A stretch of DNA of 13,350 bases from an uncultured bacterium (GCA_900549045.1 URNE01000024.1:1-13350); one strand, 5' to 3'. Numbered from the stretch's first letter, positions 1-7,964 are shown. Numbers and translations: made by a program. Notes: generated by a model not told the origin, from the letters alone.

Positions 1-45
1 AAACTTCGGACACTGCCTGTCTATGGCAAATGCCGTCGAGGAATC

Positions 46-85
46 TTTTTTTCAGATCCGCATTTGGCATGCGGATCTGAAAAAA
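46..85. repeat. Perfect inverted repeat (hairpin) downstream of the operon
   Basis: Two 11-bp arms (53-63 and 69-79, CAGATCCGCAT and its complement) enclose a 5-nt loop. They are flanked by seven T on the left (46-52) and six A on the right (80-85), so the stem can reach 17 bp. It begins 6 bp past the stop codon of the last operon gene. On both strands the T-tract precedes and the A-tract follows the stem, so the U-tail of a standard intrinsic terminator is missing. It may be a 3'-end-stabilising hairpin or a non-canonical terminator. The symmetry is certain; the function is inferred. Confidence 0.8.
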
Positions 86-90
86 GACGG

Positions 91-1638
91 TCAGGACTGA
101 ATTCGCGAAAGGGCAATGTTGCGCCGGTCGTAGAATTCCTGATCCGGACAAAGATTGCTGCTGCACGTTTTCACCGTTCCGTCAAGCTGGAACGGGATTG
201 TAATCCAATCCGGGGAATTGCGTCCGGAATGACGCACTTCCAGGGGAATGTACGTCAAAGCCCGCGCATTCTCCGGCATTGCGATCTCGAATTCCAGACA
301 ATGGCGAGTCCCGATCTTCTGCATCATCACGAGCTCCGGCGAGGGAGAGCAGGTCCAGCCCTCCGGAAGCATCCAGCGGAAATACACGTTCGAACATCCG
401 AGATTCGTCGTCGGCACCCACAGGCGCATCTTCTGCGCCGTTCCCGCCTTCATCACCGGCGATTCGCCATATTCCACGGCGACTTTGCCCCACGATACAG
501 GAAGCGTCAGGCGCATCGAACTGCGCATCCGTATGCGTCTCAAGCCGGAATCGGAATCCTGGACCGCCGTTTTGTACATTTCCGGGATTTCGGTCGCGCC
601 GTCCGTCAGCCCCGGCAGAGTCGGGTTCTCGGCCGATGCAATATTTTTCAAAGCAACCGTGCGGTCGGTCAGTTCATCCAGCGTTGCGGGAATCTCACAG
701 AGGAATGCGTTCAGAATCGCCACGGTTTTGATGTTTTCCCCGATCGGATCCACCCAGCGCCGCGGAATGCCGGAACGTCCGAGAATGATTCCCATGACCG
801 CCCCGACCGTTGCAGCGGTGCAGTCCGCGTCGTCGCCGCAATTGACCGCCGTGCAGACGGCTTTCGAGAAATCGCCTTCCCCGTAAAGCAGGCCGATCAC
901 CATGAATGCGACGTTTCCGGGCGCATGGAACCAGCCGAGATCCTCAATCTCCTTGACCACCGCCGCGCGGGCGGCGACAAAATCGCGTCCGGCCTCATAT
1001 TCCGCAATGGCCGTGCGGACGGCACGGGCGACGCGGCAGTCGGAGGGAATGCGTTTCAGGGCGATGTCGATCAGTTTTCGGATATCCGTCTCGATAAATG
1101 CGGCGGATTCCAGGGCGGTTGTGAAAATTTCCGCATAAATGCCGTCACCGGAGTGATCGACGCAGGCGTCGCACCATGCGTACTGAATCGCCTCGTCGGG
1201 CGATCCGGGGAAGAGGCAAGCCCAGATTTCGGAACGGATCCATGCGCCGTTTCCGTTGTGCCACATCGGATTGTTGCATGCGCCGGAGAGCGGCGGATAG
1301 AGTCCGTTGATCATATTGGCGCGGCAAATGCCGTATTCCTCCCACGGCCCGATCACATAGGAAAGCCAGTATTCGCCGAGCACGCGTTCATTGATATTGG
1401 AAAGCCCATGCTCCTCAATGGCATGAAGCCAGACCAGCTGGAGATCCAGATCGTCATTCGGGATCGGGTCGCCCTTCAAATCAGAAGTGTAGAAACTGAC
1501 ATTGAAGACCTGCTGTTTGTTTTCAAACGGGGCTCCAAGGGTTCCGCCGATGTTTTTTCCCGTCCAGCAGCCGAGAACTTTCTCGCGGAATTCACTGCGG
1601 TTGAATCTTGCGGTTGTCGCTTTCGATGTATCAAACAT
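91..1638 (-). CDS. ADP-ribosylglycohydrolase-fold protein with extra C-terminal beta domain
   Basis: 515 residues. The N-terminal ~320 match the all-alpha ADP-ribosylglycohydrolase (DraG/ARH) fold. There is a glycine-rich first helix (GCWTGKNIGG from residue 23), a first metal motif NDDLD (61-65), a middle DHSGDG (161-166), and a second metal motif CGDDADCT (267-274) followed by a small-residue helix. The family uses these Asp clusters for a binuclear metal site that hydrolyses a glycosidic bond to ribose. Here Asn and Cys replace the usual Ser/Thr beside the Asp residues, so the substrate may not be ADP-ribosyl protein. Residues ~365-490 look like a beta-sandwich not found in the ~300-residue core family. 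It has no signal peptide and is probably cytoplasmic. It is the last gene of the operon, 11 bp after the glycosidase-like gene. AAGGA lies 8 bp before the ATG and supports this start. The fold call is firm; the role in sugar use is inferred from context. Confidence 0.85.
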   Translation of the reverse strand: MFDTSKATTARFNRSEFREKVLGCWTGKNIGGTLGAPFENKQQVFNVSFYTSDLKGDPIPNDDLDLQLVWLHAIEEHGLSNINERVLGEYWLSYVIGPWEEYGICRANMINGLYPPLSGACNNPMWHNGNGAWIRSEIWACLFPGSPDEAIQYAWCDACVDHSGDGIYAEIFTTALESAAFIETDIRKLIDIALKRIPSDCRVARAVRTAIAEYEAGRDFVAARAAVVKEIEDLGWFHAPGNVAFMVIGLLYGEGDFSKAVCTAVNCGDDADCTAATVGAVMGIILGRSGIPRRWVDPIGENIKTVAILNAFLCEIPATLDELTDRTVALKNIASAENPTLPGLTDGATEIPEMYKTAVQDSDSGLRRIRMRSSMRLTLPVSWGKVAVEYGESPVMKAGTAQKMRLWVPTTNLGCSNVYFRWMLPEGWTCSPSPELVMMQKIGTRHCLEFEIAMPENARALTYIPLEVRHSGRNSPDWITIPFQLDGTVKTCSSNLCPDQEFYDRRNIALSRIQS

Positions 1639-1649
1639 GGTCGTTTTCC

Positions 1650-4241
1650 TTAAAATTCAAGGGTTACTGTGCCGGATTTTCCGGTTGCGACGACGGTTTC
1701 CGCCGCAGGTTCGTAGACGCCGCCTTTCCAGCGGACCGCTTTGCGGTGCGACGCGTGCGGCAGACGGATGCGGATTGATTCCGGCGCGTTCTCCGCCGAA
1801 TACTCACAACGGATTTCCGCGTCCGTCGATTCAATCCGGAACGAAAGACGGCCGAATTTGGAACGGACGTTTTTCAGTTCAATCGTTTTGCCGGCCGCGA
1901 ACCAGCGGCGCGGCGCGCATGCGCAGAGATTCAGGACCGCTCCGTCTTCCAGGAACAACATCCAGCGCAGCTGCATCAGCATCCAGCACTCTTCGTGTCC
2001 CTTGAACGGCTTGGAATAGTAGTGTTCGTAAAACGTGTAGGTTTCGCGGTCCTGCATTGCGGCAAGCTGAGTGTAGAAAAGCGAAAGATACGGTTTGACT
2101 TCGCCGCGGATCGCAAACGCATAGTCGTTGCGGACGTAGTACGGCTGGCAGTAGGAGGAGAAGCGGACCGTGTGGGGAGACTGTTCGACGCGCAGGATCG
2201 CGTCCATCTCAGCGGAGCGGCAGTCGAGCACTCCGAAAATGCCGCAGTAGACCGGAGGATTCGTCTGGACGCGGTAAAGAATCGTTCCGTGATCCGTCCA
2301 CGTTCCGCCGTCGGCATGATAGGCGGGATCCCCGGTGTATTCCGTCCACGGCGGCAGATGCTGAACCCAGTCGCCGCCGGGCGTGGGAATGGCGGGAGAT
2401 TTTGCTTTCGCGGCATGAATCGCGTCGATGATGTCCGCGCGGTACTCCGCGCACTCTTTGCGCAGAAACGCGGCATAATCCGGATCGGCGCACGCAAGCG
2501 CATCCGCCATTCCGGCGAGTCCCGCATAGCTTCCGGCATTCAGGTAAAACGAGTGATAGAAGTCGTCCGGATCATCGACTTTCCCCTTCTGCAGGCCGTA
2601 ACATCCGGCGGCGCGGCATTCAGCGGTCTTGTTCGCGTTGCGCCATTCGAGCAGATAATTGCAGGCGCGCTTCAGCGGTTCCGCATAGCGTCTGATCCAT
2701 TCGGCGTCCCGCGTATAACGGAAATGTTCGGCGGCGGTCCAGAGGAACGGTCCCGTCTCGTTTTCGTAGTTGGAATAGGTGAACAGAGCGCCGCGTTCAT
2801 CGAGGCGTCCGATGAAATATTCCAGACAGCGTGCGGCGCGGCTCGGCATGCCGAGCCAGTCATAACACAGAATCATCGGCGCGCTTTCGGAACCGATCGG
2901 AGTGTAATAGAGTCCGACATCCGCCATCATGGGTCCGCTCTGTTCGCCGGTCGTCGCCATCACCGTATGCAAAATGCCCGCTTTCAGCCGGTTCTCAAGC
3001 TCCTTTTCCGGAAGGGAAACCGGGGCGGCTTCCTTGAGGATCGAGTTCCAGTAGGCGCGGCAGGAGCGGTAATGCAAATCATAATCCAGACGCGCGATTG
3101 CTTTCGCTCTTTCCCGGGAAACAGGGCCGTTCGGAACACGGATTTCAAAAACAGCTTCCTCTCCCGGCATGACAAGAACGGAAAGTTCGTCTTCTCGGAC
3201 GCCTCTCCCGTTGAGCAGGTTCACGGCAACGCATCCGGAATCATACTCATCCAAAGAGAGAATGCCGTCCGCAAGGGTATATTTCATCGGTGCGGCTGCG
3301 CGGCAATTCTCCGCATAGTTGAGGTACATCGGAACGCTTGCGGAGAAAAATGCGTATGCCGGAGCCTTCCCGGTGTTCCGGGCGCGCACTTTCATCAGCA
3401 GAACGACTTCTTCGCTGCGGTCGAGCATGGCGCGGCGGCGGAAGACCTCATCATGCGGGATTCTGCACTGTCCGGGATATCCGTTGAAGGCATAGGCGAC
3501 ATCGTTCGGCGTACCCTTCACCGACTCCTTGGAAAGGAGATGCGATTCGAGCGTGGCGAATGCGGTGATGTCATAATCCACCGCGCCGTCGCGCTGAGTC
3601 GAACGCAGAATCGGCAGAAAGCCGTCTTCAAGAGAACGCGCAATGGAGGGCGCAGCATGAACGCCCGGCCCGATCAGGAAGTCGAGGAAATAGGGTTCGG
3701 CTCCGGGAGCGGCAGATACGCAATGCTGATGTGTCGCGGGTGCGATGTAGCCCCAGGTGCGGAAATCCAGTTCGCCGAGCTGATGAATTTTTGAACCGCG
3801 GATGTCATTGTAATCCACCCAGAATCCGCGGATGTCGGGACCGACGCCGAGCCATGTCTGCGCGATGTGGGAGCGTGTGAACGAATTCGCTTTTTCCAGC
3901 GTCATTTCCGTCTCGTTTTCGACTTGCGCGAAATCCGATCTCGCGCCGCCGGAAGCGACTGCGAGAGCGATCTCCATATAGCTGCGCGGATCTTCCGCCG
4001 GCAGTGCGGCTGCGCCGGCATCCGGAACATACACCGGATACCCGGAATTCACATCGCGCAGGAAAAACGAGAACTCGCCAGCCGTCACGATCGTGCTTCC
4101 TCCCCCCGGCTTCAGGTTCACTTCTCCGCATTCCACAAACAGCTCGACGGCGTTTTTGAACTCCGCCGGCGAAAGCAGTCTGCCATAACGTACCGACACC
4201 GCGCCGGAGCGCGGCGTCTCAAAAACGATTCTGCATTTCAT
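1650..4241 (-). CDS. Six-hairpin glycosidase-like protein, 863 aa
   Basis: The N-terminal ~400 residues are beta-rich. Residues ~410-770 have the aromatic, helical pattern of an (alpha/alpha)6 barrel: ENETGPFLWTAAEHF at 493-507, then a WIRRYAEPLKRACNYLLEW helix at 515-533, as in GH78, GH116 and related six-hairpin glycosidases. Residues ~780-863 form a final beta domain. Candidate acidic sites are E493/E495 and D644/D650 (DGGTWTDHG, 644-652); which are catalytic cannot be decided by eye. There is no signal peptide or lipobox, so it should act inside the cell. AAGGAG lies 8 bp before the ATG, and the gene starts 14 bp after the mutarotase-like gene ends. Its place in an acid-sugar operon suggests it releases the sugar consumed by the upstream enzymes. 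I cannot assign a GH family. A catalytically inactive or lyase relative on the same fold is possible. Confidence 0.75.
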   Translation of the reverse strand: MKCRIVFETPRSGAVSVRYGRLLSPAEFKNAVELFVECGEVNLKPGGGSTIVTAGEFSFFLRDVNSGYPVYVPDAGAAALPAEDPRSYMEIALAVASGGARSDFAQVENETEMTLEKANSFTRSHIAQTWLGVGPDIRGFWVDYNDIRGSKIHQLGELDFRTWGYIAPATHQHCVSAAPGAEPYFLDFLIGPGVHAAPSIARSLEDGFLPILRSTQRDGAVDYDITAFATLESHLLSKESVKGTPNDVAYAFNGYPGQCRIPHDEVFRRRAMLDRSEEVVLLMKVRARNTGKAPAYAFFSASVPMYLNYAENCRAAAPMKYTLADGILSLDEYDSGCVAVNLLNGRGVREDELSVLVMPGEEAVFEIRVPNGPVSRERAKAIARLDYDLHYRSCRAYWNSILKEAAPVSLPEKELENRLKAGILHTVMATTGEQSGPMMADVGLYYTPIGSESAPMILCYDWLGMPSRAARCLEYFIGRLDERGALFTYSNYENETGPFLWTAAEHFRYTRDAEWIRRYAEPLKRACNYLLEWRNANKTAECRAAGCYGLQKGKVDDPDDFYHSFYLNAGSYAGLAGMADALACADPDYAAFLRKECAEYRADIIDAIHAAKAKSPAIPTPGGDWVQHLPPWTEYTGDPAYHADGGTWTDHGTILYRVQTNPPVYCGIFGVLDCRSAEMDAILRVEQSPHTVRFSSYCQPYYVRNDYAFAIRGEVKPYLSLFYTQLAAMQDRETYTFYEHYYSKPFKGHEECWMLMQLRWMLFLEDGAVLNLCACAPRRWFAAGKTIELKNVRSKFGRLSFRIESTDAEIRCEYSAENAPESIRIRLPHASHRKAVRWKGGVYEPAAETVVATGKSGTVTLEF

Positions 4242-4255
4242 CTCTGTTCTCCTTT

Positions 4256-5089
4256 TCAGTCAGCGGTCCAGCGGACCGCGGTTGCAATGGTTTGACCTGG
4301 TTTCAGCTTCGCACAGACTCTTCCGCGCTCCGCATCGTCAAGAGAAAGCGGATAGTTCGTGCACGGCTCCAGAATCGCCGTACGCGAAGCGTTCAGCCGT
4401 CCGAAACTGAAAAACAGCCAGGCGCAGCGGAAAATTTCCGGATCGAACTGACAACGGAAACTCCGTCCGCACGTATGTTGAAGCGAGAGTTCTCCCGCGC
4501 TCAATCCAGTCAGGAAAAGGAAATCGGAAGATCCGTTCATTTCCGGAACCGTGTACGGATTCCGCCATGCGCGCGGCATGGCGTCGGGGAATTTCGACCA
4601 GTCTCCCGGATCAGGAGCCTGACAGCACTCCGCCGGAGCAAAAACAAGGTCCCCGGGATCAATGCGGAGCGACGCATGCAGCTTCCAGAGAAACGCGAGT
4701 TCCCGCTCCCCGGGATTTGTAATTTCATATTCCGAAATCAGCGTGCTTCCGGAAAGCGACATCGTCCGCGAATACATCAGGCCGCAGACGGGAAGCGCAC
4801 CTTCCAGCACGATTCTCATTCCGTCCTTCCGAACGTTCAGCGGCAAAGTCCAGAGCTCGCCGTGATCGGGGAAACCGCGCTCGGGAACATCGTTCGGAAG
4901 CAGCTCGTCGAAACCGCCCGCAAAGTTGCCGTCATAATCCAGCGCGGGGTTGACGGGCAGACGCGACGCATCGTACCACGCGTGTTCAAATCCAAAACGC
5001 CTGTCGGTAAACCGCACAATGCGTCCGCCATGATCGGGATCGACCGCAACCGAAAGCGTTTCGTTTTCAAGACAAACGAGTTCAGACAT
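4256..5089 (-). CDS. Aldose 1-epimerase-like (galactose mutarotase superfamily) protein
   Basis: 277 residues, near the usual length for this superfamily. Visible marks in order are PDHGGRIVRF near the N-terminus (18-27), GGFDELLPND (58-67), DHGELW (75-80) with His76, WKLHAS (135-140) with His138, and EPCTNYP (241-247) with Glu241. The two His and one Glu match the acid/base set of GalM-type mutarotases, which interconvert sugar anomers. The reading frame is open for 28 codons upstream. I chose the ATG at 5089 because GAGG sits just before it and because an earlier start would overlap the aldolase gene by 76 bp. With this start the gap to the aldolase is 8 bp and the Shine-Dalgarno overlaps the aldolase stop, suggesting coupling. 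It probably supplies the anomer used by the SDR. DUF4432-like relatives of uncertain function are an alternative. Confidence 0.8.
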   Translation of the reverse strand: MSELVCLENETLSVAVDPDHGGRIVRFTDRRFGFEHAWYDASRLPVNPALDYDGNFAGGFDELLPNDVPERGFPDHGELWTLPLNVRKDGMRIVLEGALPVCGLMYSRTMSLSGSTLISEYEITNPGERELAFLWKLHASLRIDPGDLVFAPAECCQAPDPGDWSKFPDAMPRAWRNPYTVPEMNGSSDFLFLTGLSAGELSLQHTCGRSFRCQFDPEIFRCAWLFFSFGRLNASRTAILEPCTNYPLSLDDAERGRVCAKLKPGQTIATAVRWTAD

Positions 5090-5097
5090 TCCGCACC

Positions 5098-5904
5098 TCA
5101 CGCTTTTGTTCCGAGAAAACGCCGTTCTTCCGCCGCCTCGCGGAAGCCGTCTGGGAAATCCTTCGCAAAGCACCGGCGGATCAGGGGAAGAAGCGAAAAC
5201 TGCAGCTTGCGCGCCGTTTCCGAATCACCGCGCATCCATGCGTCGACAATCCCCATGACGGTTTGCGGCTCAAGCCCTCCCGTTGCAACAGTCGCGCCGT
5301 CCGCCCCCATGATGAGACTTGCGAGAAGCAGCTCTTCGGAACCGGTCAGAATTTTGAATTCCGGGCGATGCGCCTTGATTTCCGCAATCAGCTCCTCGAA
5401 TCGAGCGAAATCGCGGGAGCTGTCCTTCAACCCGTGAATATTCGGATGAGATGAAAGCTCAACGATCGTCTCGAAGGTCATCGGCGATGTAAACGCCGGA
5501 ATATCATAGAGATACATCGGAAGCGGCGAACGGTCCGCCACCTCGTTCATGAAGCGGATGACGCCCGGCTGTCCATGACGGAAAAACGGCGGCGGAGCAA
5601 CGGCAATCGCATCCGCGCCCGCCGCGCGGCAGGCATCCGCAAGTTCAATGACGAGATCAGGAGAGCCTGCGATCGTCCCGGCGACAAGAAACATGCGTCC
5701 GCCGACCGCCGCCTTTGCAATCCGCACCGTTTCCGTTTTCTGCGCATCGCTCAGAGTCGTGAATTCCCCCGTGCTCCCGTTCAGAAAAAGTCCGCCAACT
5801 CCGAAATCCGCCATTTTCGAGTAATAACGCGCCATGCCGTCCGCATCAAGTTCGCGCCCTTTGCGCATGACAGCCGGGGGAACGAGAATCAGTGGTTTCT
5901 TCAT
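5098..5904 (-). CDS. DapA-family aldolase, probable 2-keto-3-deoxy acid-sugar aldolase
   Basis: 268 residues with the class I DHDPS/N-acetylneuraminate lyase signature. GSTGE at 43-47 is the pyruvate carboxylate-binding loop, Tyr133 sits in YLYDIP, and Schiff-base Lys160 sits in GLKDSS, at nearly the spacing of E. coli DapA (Y133, K161). The family forms a Schiff base with pyruvate and makes or breaks a C-C bond. Placed directly after an acid-sugar dehydratase, the likely reaction is cleavage of a 2-keto-3-deoxy sugar acid into pyruvate and an aldehyde. A lysine-pathway role is unlikely from context. The start ATG overlaps the stop of the enolase-family gene in an ATGA, so the two are translationally coupled. 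It is somewhat shorter than typical ~290-300-residue members. It is predicted cytoplasmic. Confidence 0.88.
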   Translation of the reverse strand: MKKPLILVPPAVMRKGRELDADGMARYYSKMADFGVGGLFLNGSTGEFTTLSDAQKTETVRIAKAAVGGRMFLVAGTIAGSPDLVIELADACRAAGADAIAVAPPPFFRHGQPGVIRFMNEVADRSPLPMYLYDIPAFTSPMTFETIVELSSHPNIHGLKDSSRDFARFEELIAEIKAHRPEFKILTGSEELLLASLIMGADGATVATGGLEPQTVMGIVDAWMRGDSETARKLQFSLLPLIRRCFAKDFPDGFREAAEERRFLGTKA

Positions 5905-7073
5905 TTGCCGCTCCAGATGGTTTCGCCTTCGTAGCGGATTTCGACTTCACGCCCGAAACGTTTGATGGCGTCGTGATTGATTTCCACACCGAGCCCCGGA
6001 GCGTCCGGAAGTACGATTTCTCCGTTCCCATCGGGCGCGATGCGTTCCACGGTGAGGCTGCGCGCCGGTTCCGCGCACTCGACGGGAAACTCGCACCATG
6101 CGGACTCCTTCATTCCCGCAAACGGCTGAACCGACGCAGAAAGGGCAAGCTGCGTCGTGAATGTGTGATTGACATAGACCGTTCCCGTTTTCCGTGCATA
6201 TTCCGCCACTTTCCATGCGGATGAGATGCCGCCGATGCGCCCGGTGTCGATCTGAATGAATCCGACCTTGCCGAAATCAATCAGATTGAACGCCATATCG
6301 GGATTGTGCGCGCCTTCGCCGCCGGCAAGTTTTTTCCTTCCCCACCGTTCCGTGAGTTCGGAATAAGCGTGAAACGCATTCGAGGTGAACGGTTCTTCAA
6401 GCCAGACCGCACGGCATTCCTTCAGAACGGGAAGAAGCGCCGCGGCACGGGCGACGTCATTCTTCCAGACCGTTCCCGCGTCGATCATCAGAGCCGCCTC
6501 GTTCCCGAGTCCTTCGCGGGCGGCGCGGACGTGCTCGACATCCTGTTCCGGCGTGCCGCGTCCGAACGGTCCCCAGCCGAATTTCGCTGCGCGGAATCCG
6601 GCGTTTCCCGATTCAACTCCCTTCCGGTAAGTCTGCTCCGGCGTATCCCCGAAAAGCTGTGAGGCATATGCCGTTTTCGGATACGTTTTTTCATATCCGA
6701 GCAGCTTCCAGACAGGCATCCCGCGCTTGCGTCCGAGCATATCCCACAAGGCTATGTCAATTCCTGAAAGCGTGTGATCCGCCTGGAGCAGATCGAAGCT
6801 GTTTTCGCGGACTTTCTCCGTCAGCGCGAAAATGTCGGCCGGCGAATTGATTTCCGCTCCGACAACCGACATTTTCAGTGGTTTGCATGCGAGATGCGAC
6901 ATGGGGCAGCACCATGCGGCGATTGAGACAAGCGGCGATGCTTCGCATTCGCCCCATCCTTCGCTGCCGTCGTCCATGACAACCCGCACAAGCAGCGCAT
7001 CCTGGCTGCCGTCTCCGATGTCGCGGATTTCATCCGCTGCAAGGTAGTGAAAATCAACCTGTTCTATTTTCAT
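5901..7073 (-). CDS. Enolase-superfamily (mandelate racemase-like) acid-sugar dehydratase
   Basis: 390 residues, the usual length. An alpha+beta capping domain (~1-130) is followed by a barrel with the ordered active-site residues of the mandelate racemase subgroup. The metal ligands are Asp198 (MIDAG), Glu226 (WLEEP) and Glu253 (GGEG). The His-Asp dyad is Asp276 (QIDTGRIGG) and His303 (VNHTF), with Glu328 on the last strand. Spacings fit mandelate racemase (D195, E221, E247, D270, H297, E317). At strand 2 the KxK pair reads K164-F-G166, so the second Lys is absent. Members of this subgroup dehydrate sugar acids such as rhamnonate, fuconate or galactonate to 2-keto-3-deoxy acids, and the next gene is the matching aldolase type. 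Substrate is not assignable. An AAGGA sits 10 bp before the ATG and directly after the SDR stop codon. Confidence 0.88.
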   Translation of the reverse strand: MKIEQVDFHYLAADEIRDIGDGSQDALLVRVVMDDGSEGWGECEASPLVSIAAWCCPMSHLACKPLKMSVVGAEINSPADIFALTEKVRENSFDLLQADHTLSGIDIALWDMLGRKRGMPVWKLLGYEKTYPKTAYASQLFGDTPEQTYRKGVESGNAGFRAAKFGWGPFGRGTPEQDVEHVRAAREGLGNEAALMIDAGTVWKNDVARAAALLPVLKECRAVWLEEPFTSNAFHAYSELTERWGRKKLAGGEGAHNPDMAFNLIDFGKVGFIQIDTGRIGGISSAWKVAEYARKTGTVYVNHTFTTQLALSASVQPFAGMKESAWCEFPVECAEPARSLTVERIAPDGNGEIVLPDAPGLGVEINHDAIKRFGREVEIRYEGETIWSGK

Positions 7074-7086
7074 AAGTCATTCATCC

Positions 7087-7842
7087 TTAAAATGTTATTG
7101 TAAGCCCGCCGTCGACGGTGAGCGTGTGTCCGGTGATGTAGGCTGCGTCGGGACCGCAGAGGAAAAAGATTGCTCCCGCGATCTCCTCCGGTTTTCCCGC
7201 GCGCCGAAGCGGGAGATGACGCCCGGCGACATAATTCTGTCTGAACCACTCGGTTTCCAGTTCGGAACTTCCCGCAGCGGAGCTCATCGGCGTGTCGACG
7301 AATCCGGGCGCAACAGAGTTCGCGAGAATTCCGCGGTCCGCAAGTTCGAGTGCGAGCCCCCGGCAGAACTGTTCGATCGCGGCTTTTGCGATCCCGTATG
7401 CGGAGGAGCCGCGTTCGGCGCGCCGGGCGTGAATTGAAGTCACATGAACGATGCGGCCGCCCTCCCTCATCCGCGGCGCAACCGCCCGCGTAACCCGGAT
7501 TGCGCCGTCGAGCATGACGTCGAGCGGTTTTCTCCACCGCTCGAACGGAGAATCAAGAACCGGATCCGTCATCGAAACGCCGGCGCAGTTGACAAGCGCA
7601 TCAACGGACACAATCCCCCTCTTCTCCAGTTCTTCATTCAAGCGCCGCATCGTTTCCTCTTCCGCATAATCCCCGGCGACAACCGGATGGCGCGCCTCTC
7701 CGCCGGGAAGACCTTCCGCGATCTCGCGCAGCAGCGCTCCGCGCCTGGCCATGAGCACCGCCCGCCATCCTTCGGCTGCAAATCTCTTCGCTGCGGCATA
7801 TCCGATCCCGGATGACGCCCCTATCAGCACAACTGTCTTCAT
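7087..7842 (-). CDS. SDR-family oxidoreductase, probable sugar dehydrogenase
   Basis: 251 residues, classical short-chain dehydrogenase length. GASSGIG at 8-14 binds the dinucleotide. The ARR at 32-34 after strand 2 suggests NADP(H) preference. NCAG is at 85-88, and the catalytic set is Ser136, Tyr149 and Lys153 (YGIAK). PG at 179-180 and a C-terminal TVDGG also fit. The frame is open 14 codons further upstream, but GAGGA lies 6 bp before the ATG at 7842, and the longer start would fall beside the predicted -10 box, so 7842 is chosen. First gene of the operon. By position ahead of a dehydratase and aldolase it probably oxidises an aldose to its lactone, as L-fucose or L-rhamnose dehydrogenases do. 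It could instead reduce an intermediate; sequence alone does not settle the substrate. Confidence 0.85.
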   Translation of the reverse strand: MKTVVLIGASSGIGYAAAKRFAAEGWRAVLMARRGALLREIAEGLPGGEARHPVVAGDYAEEETMRRLNEELEKRGIVSVDALVNCAGVSMTDPVLDSPFERWRKPLDVMLDGAIRVTRAVAPRMREGGRIVHVTSIHARRAERGSSAYGIAKAAIEQFCRGLALELADRGILANSVAPGFVDTPMSSAAGSSELETEWFRQNYVAGRHLPLRRAGKPEEIAGAIFFLCGPDAAYITGHTLTVDGGLTITF

Positions 7843-7887
7843 CGTATCCTCATGTTTTGCTTTACAGTTTCCCTGTCCCTGCATTTA

Positions 7888-7916
7888 AATATACTCGACG
7901 TTCCCCGTTTTGAAAA
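7888..7916 (-). promoter_or_regulatory. Candidate sigma70-type promoter of the catabolic operon
   Basis: Read on the minus strand, TTTTCA (7911-7916, 4/6 match to the -35 consensus) and TATATT (7888-7893, 5/6) are separated by 17 bp. The start point would fall near 7881, giving a ~40-nt leader to the ATG at 7842. The poor -35 box next to upstream repeats suits an activator-dependent promoter. Confidence 0.6.
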
Positions 7917-7917
7917 T
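7901..7917. promoter_or_regulatory. 17-bp element shared with the 11064-11080 region
   Basis: TTCCCCGTTTTGAAAAT here is identical and in the same orientation at 11064-11080, upstream of the GH42-like gene. It covers the -35 box of the operon promoter. Both copies lie outside genes, which suggests a shared operator; this is inference. Confidence 0.5.
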
Positions 7918-7922
7918 GACAG

Positions 7923-7964
7923 ATCGTCCTTATTTTTTGCAATATCGTCTCTATTTTTCTTAAA
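7923..7964. promoter_or_regulatory. Tandem 21-bp direct repeats, probable AraC-type operator
   Basis: Two copies, 7923-7943 and 7944-7964, each begin ATCGTC and carry an ATTTTT core; they agree at 16 of 21 positions. A weaker third TGCGTC begins at 7965, again 21 bp on. A 21-bp period is the geometry of AraC half-sites (araI1/araI2). The pair lies just upstream of the operon -35 box (about -42 to -83) and abuts the -35 box of the divergent regulator gene, so one bound dimer could control both. Confidence 0.65.

Noticed and set aside
64..1653. 529-residue plus-strand open frame opposite the ADP-ribosylglycohydrolase-like gene
   Set aside because: Antisense shadow of a GC-rich gene: the minus-strand protein has clear family motifs, a ribosome-binding site and operon spacing, while the plus frame has none.
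1995..3794. 599-residue plus-strand open frame inside the six-hairpin glycosidase-like gene
   Set aside because: Shadow frame, Arg/Gly-rich, with no motif and no ribosome-binding site. The complete minus-strand gene covers it.
7843..7884. N-terminal extension of the SDR to an earlier start at 7884
   Set aside because: It has no Shine-Dalgarno, would start beside the predicted -10 box, and adds residues absent from the SDR family. GAGGA precedes the ATG at 7842.
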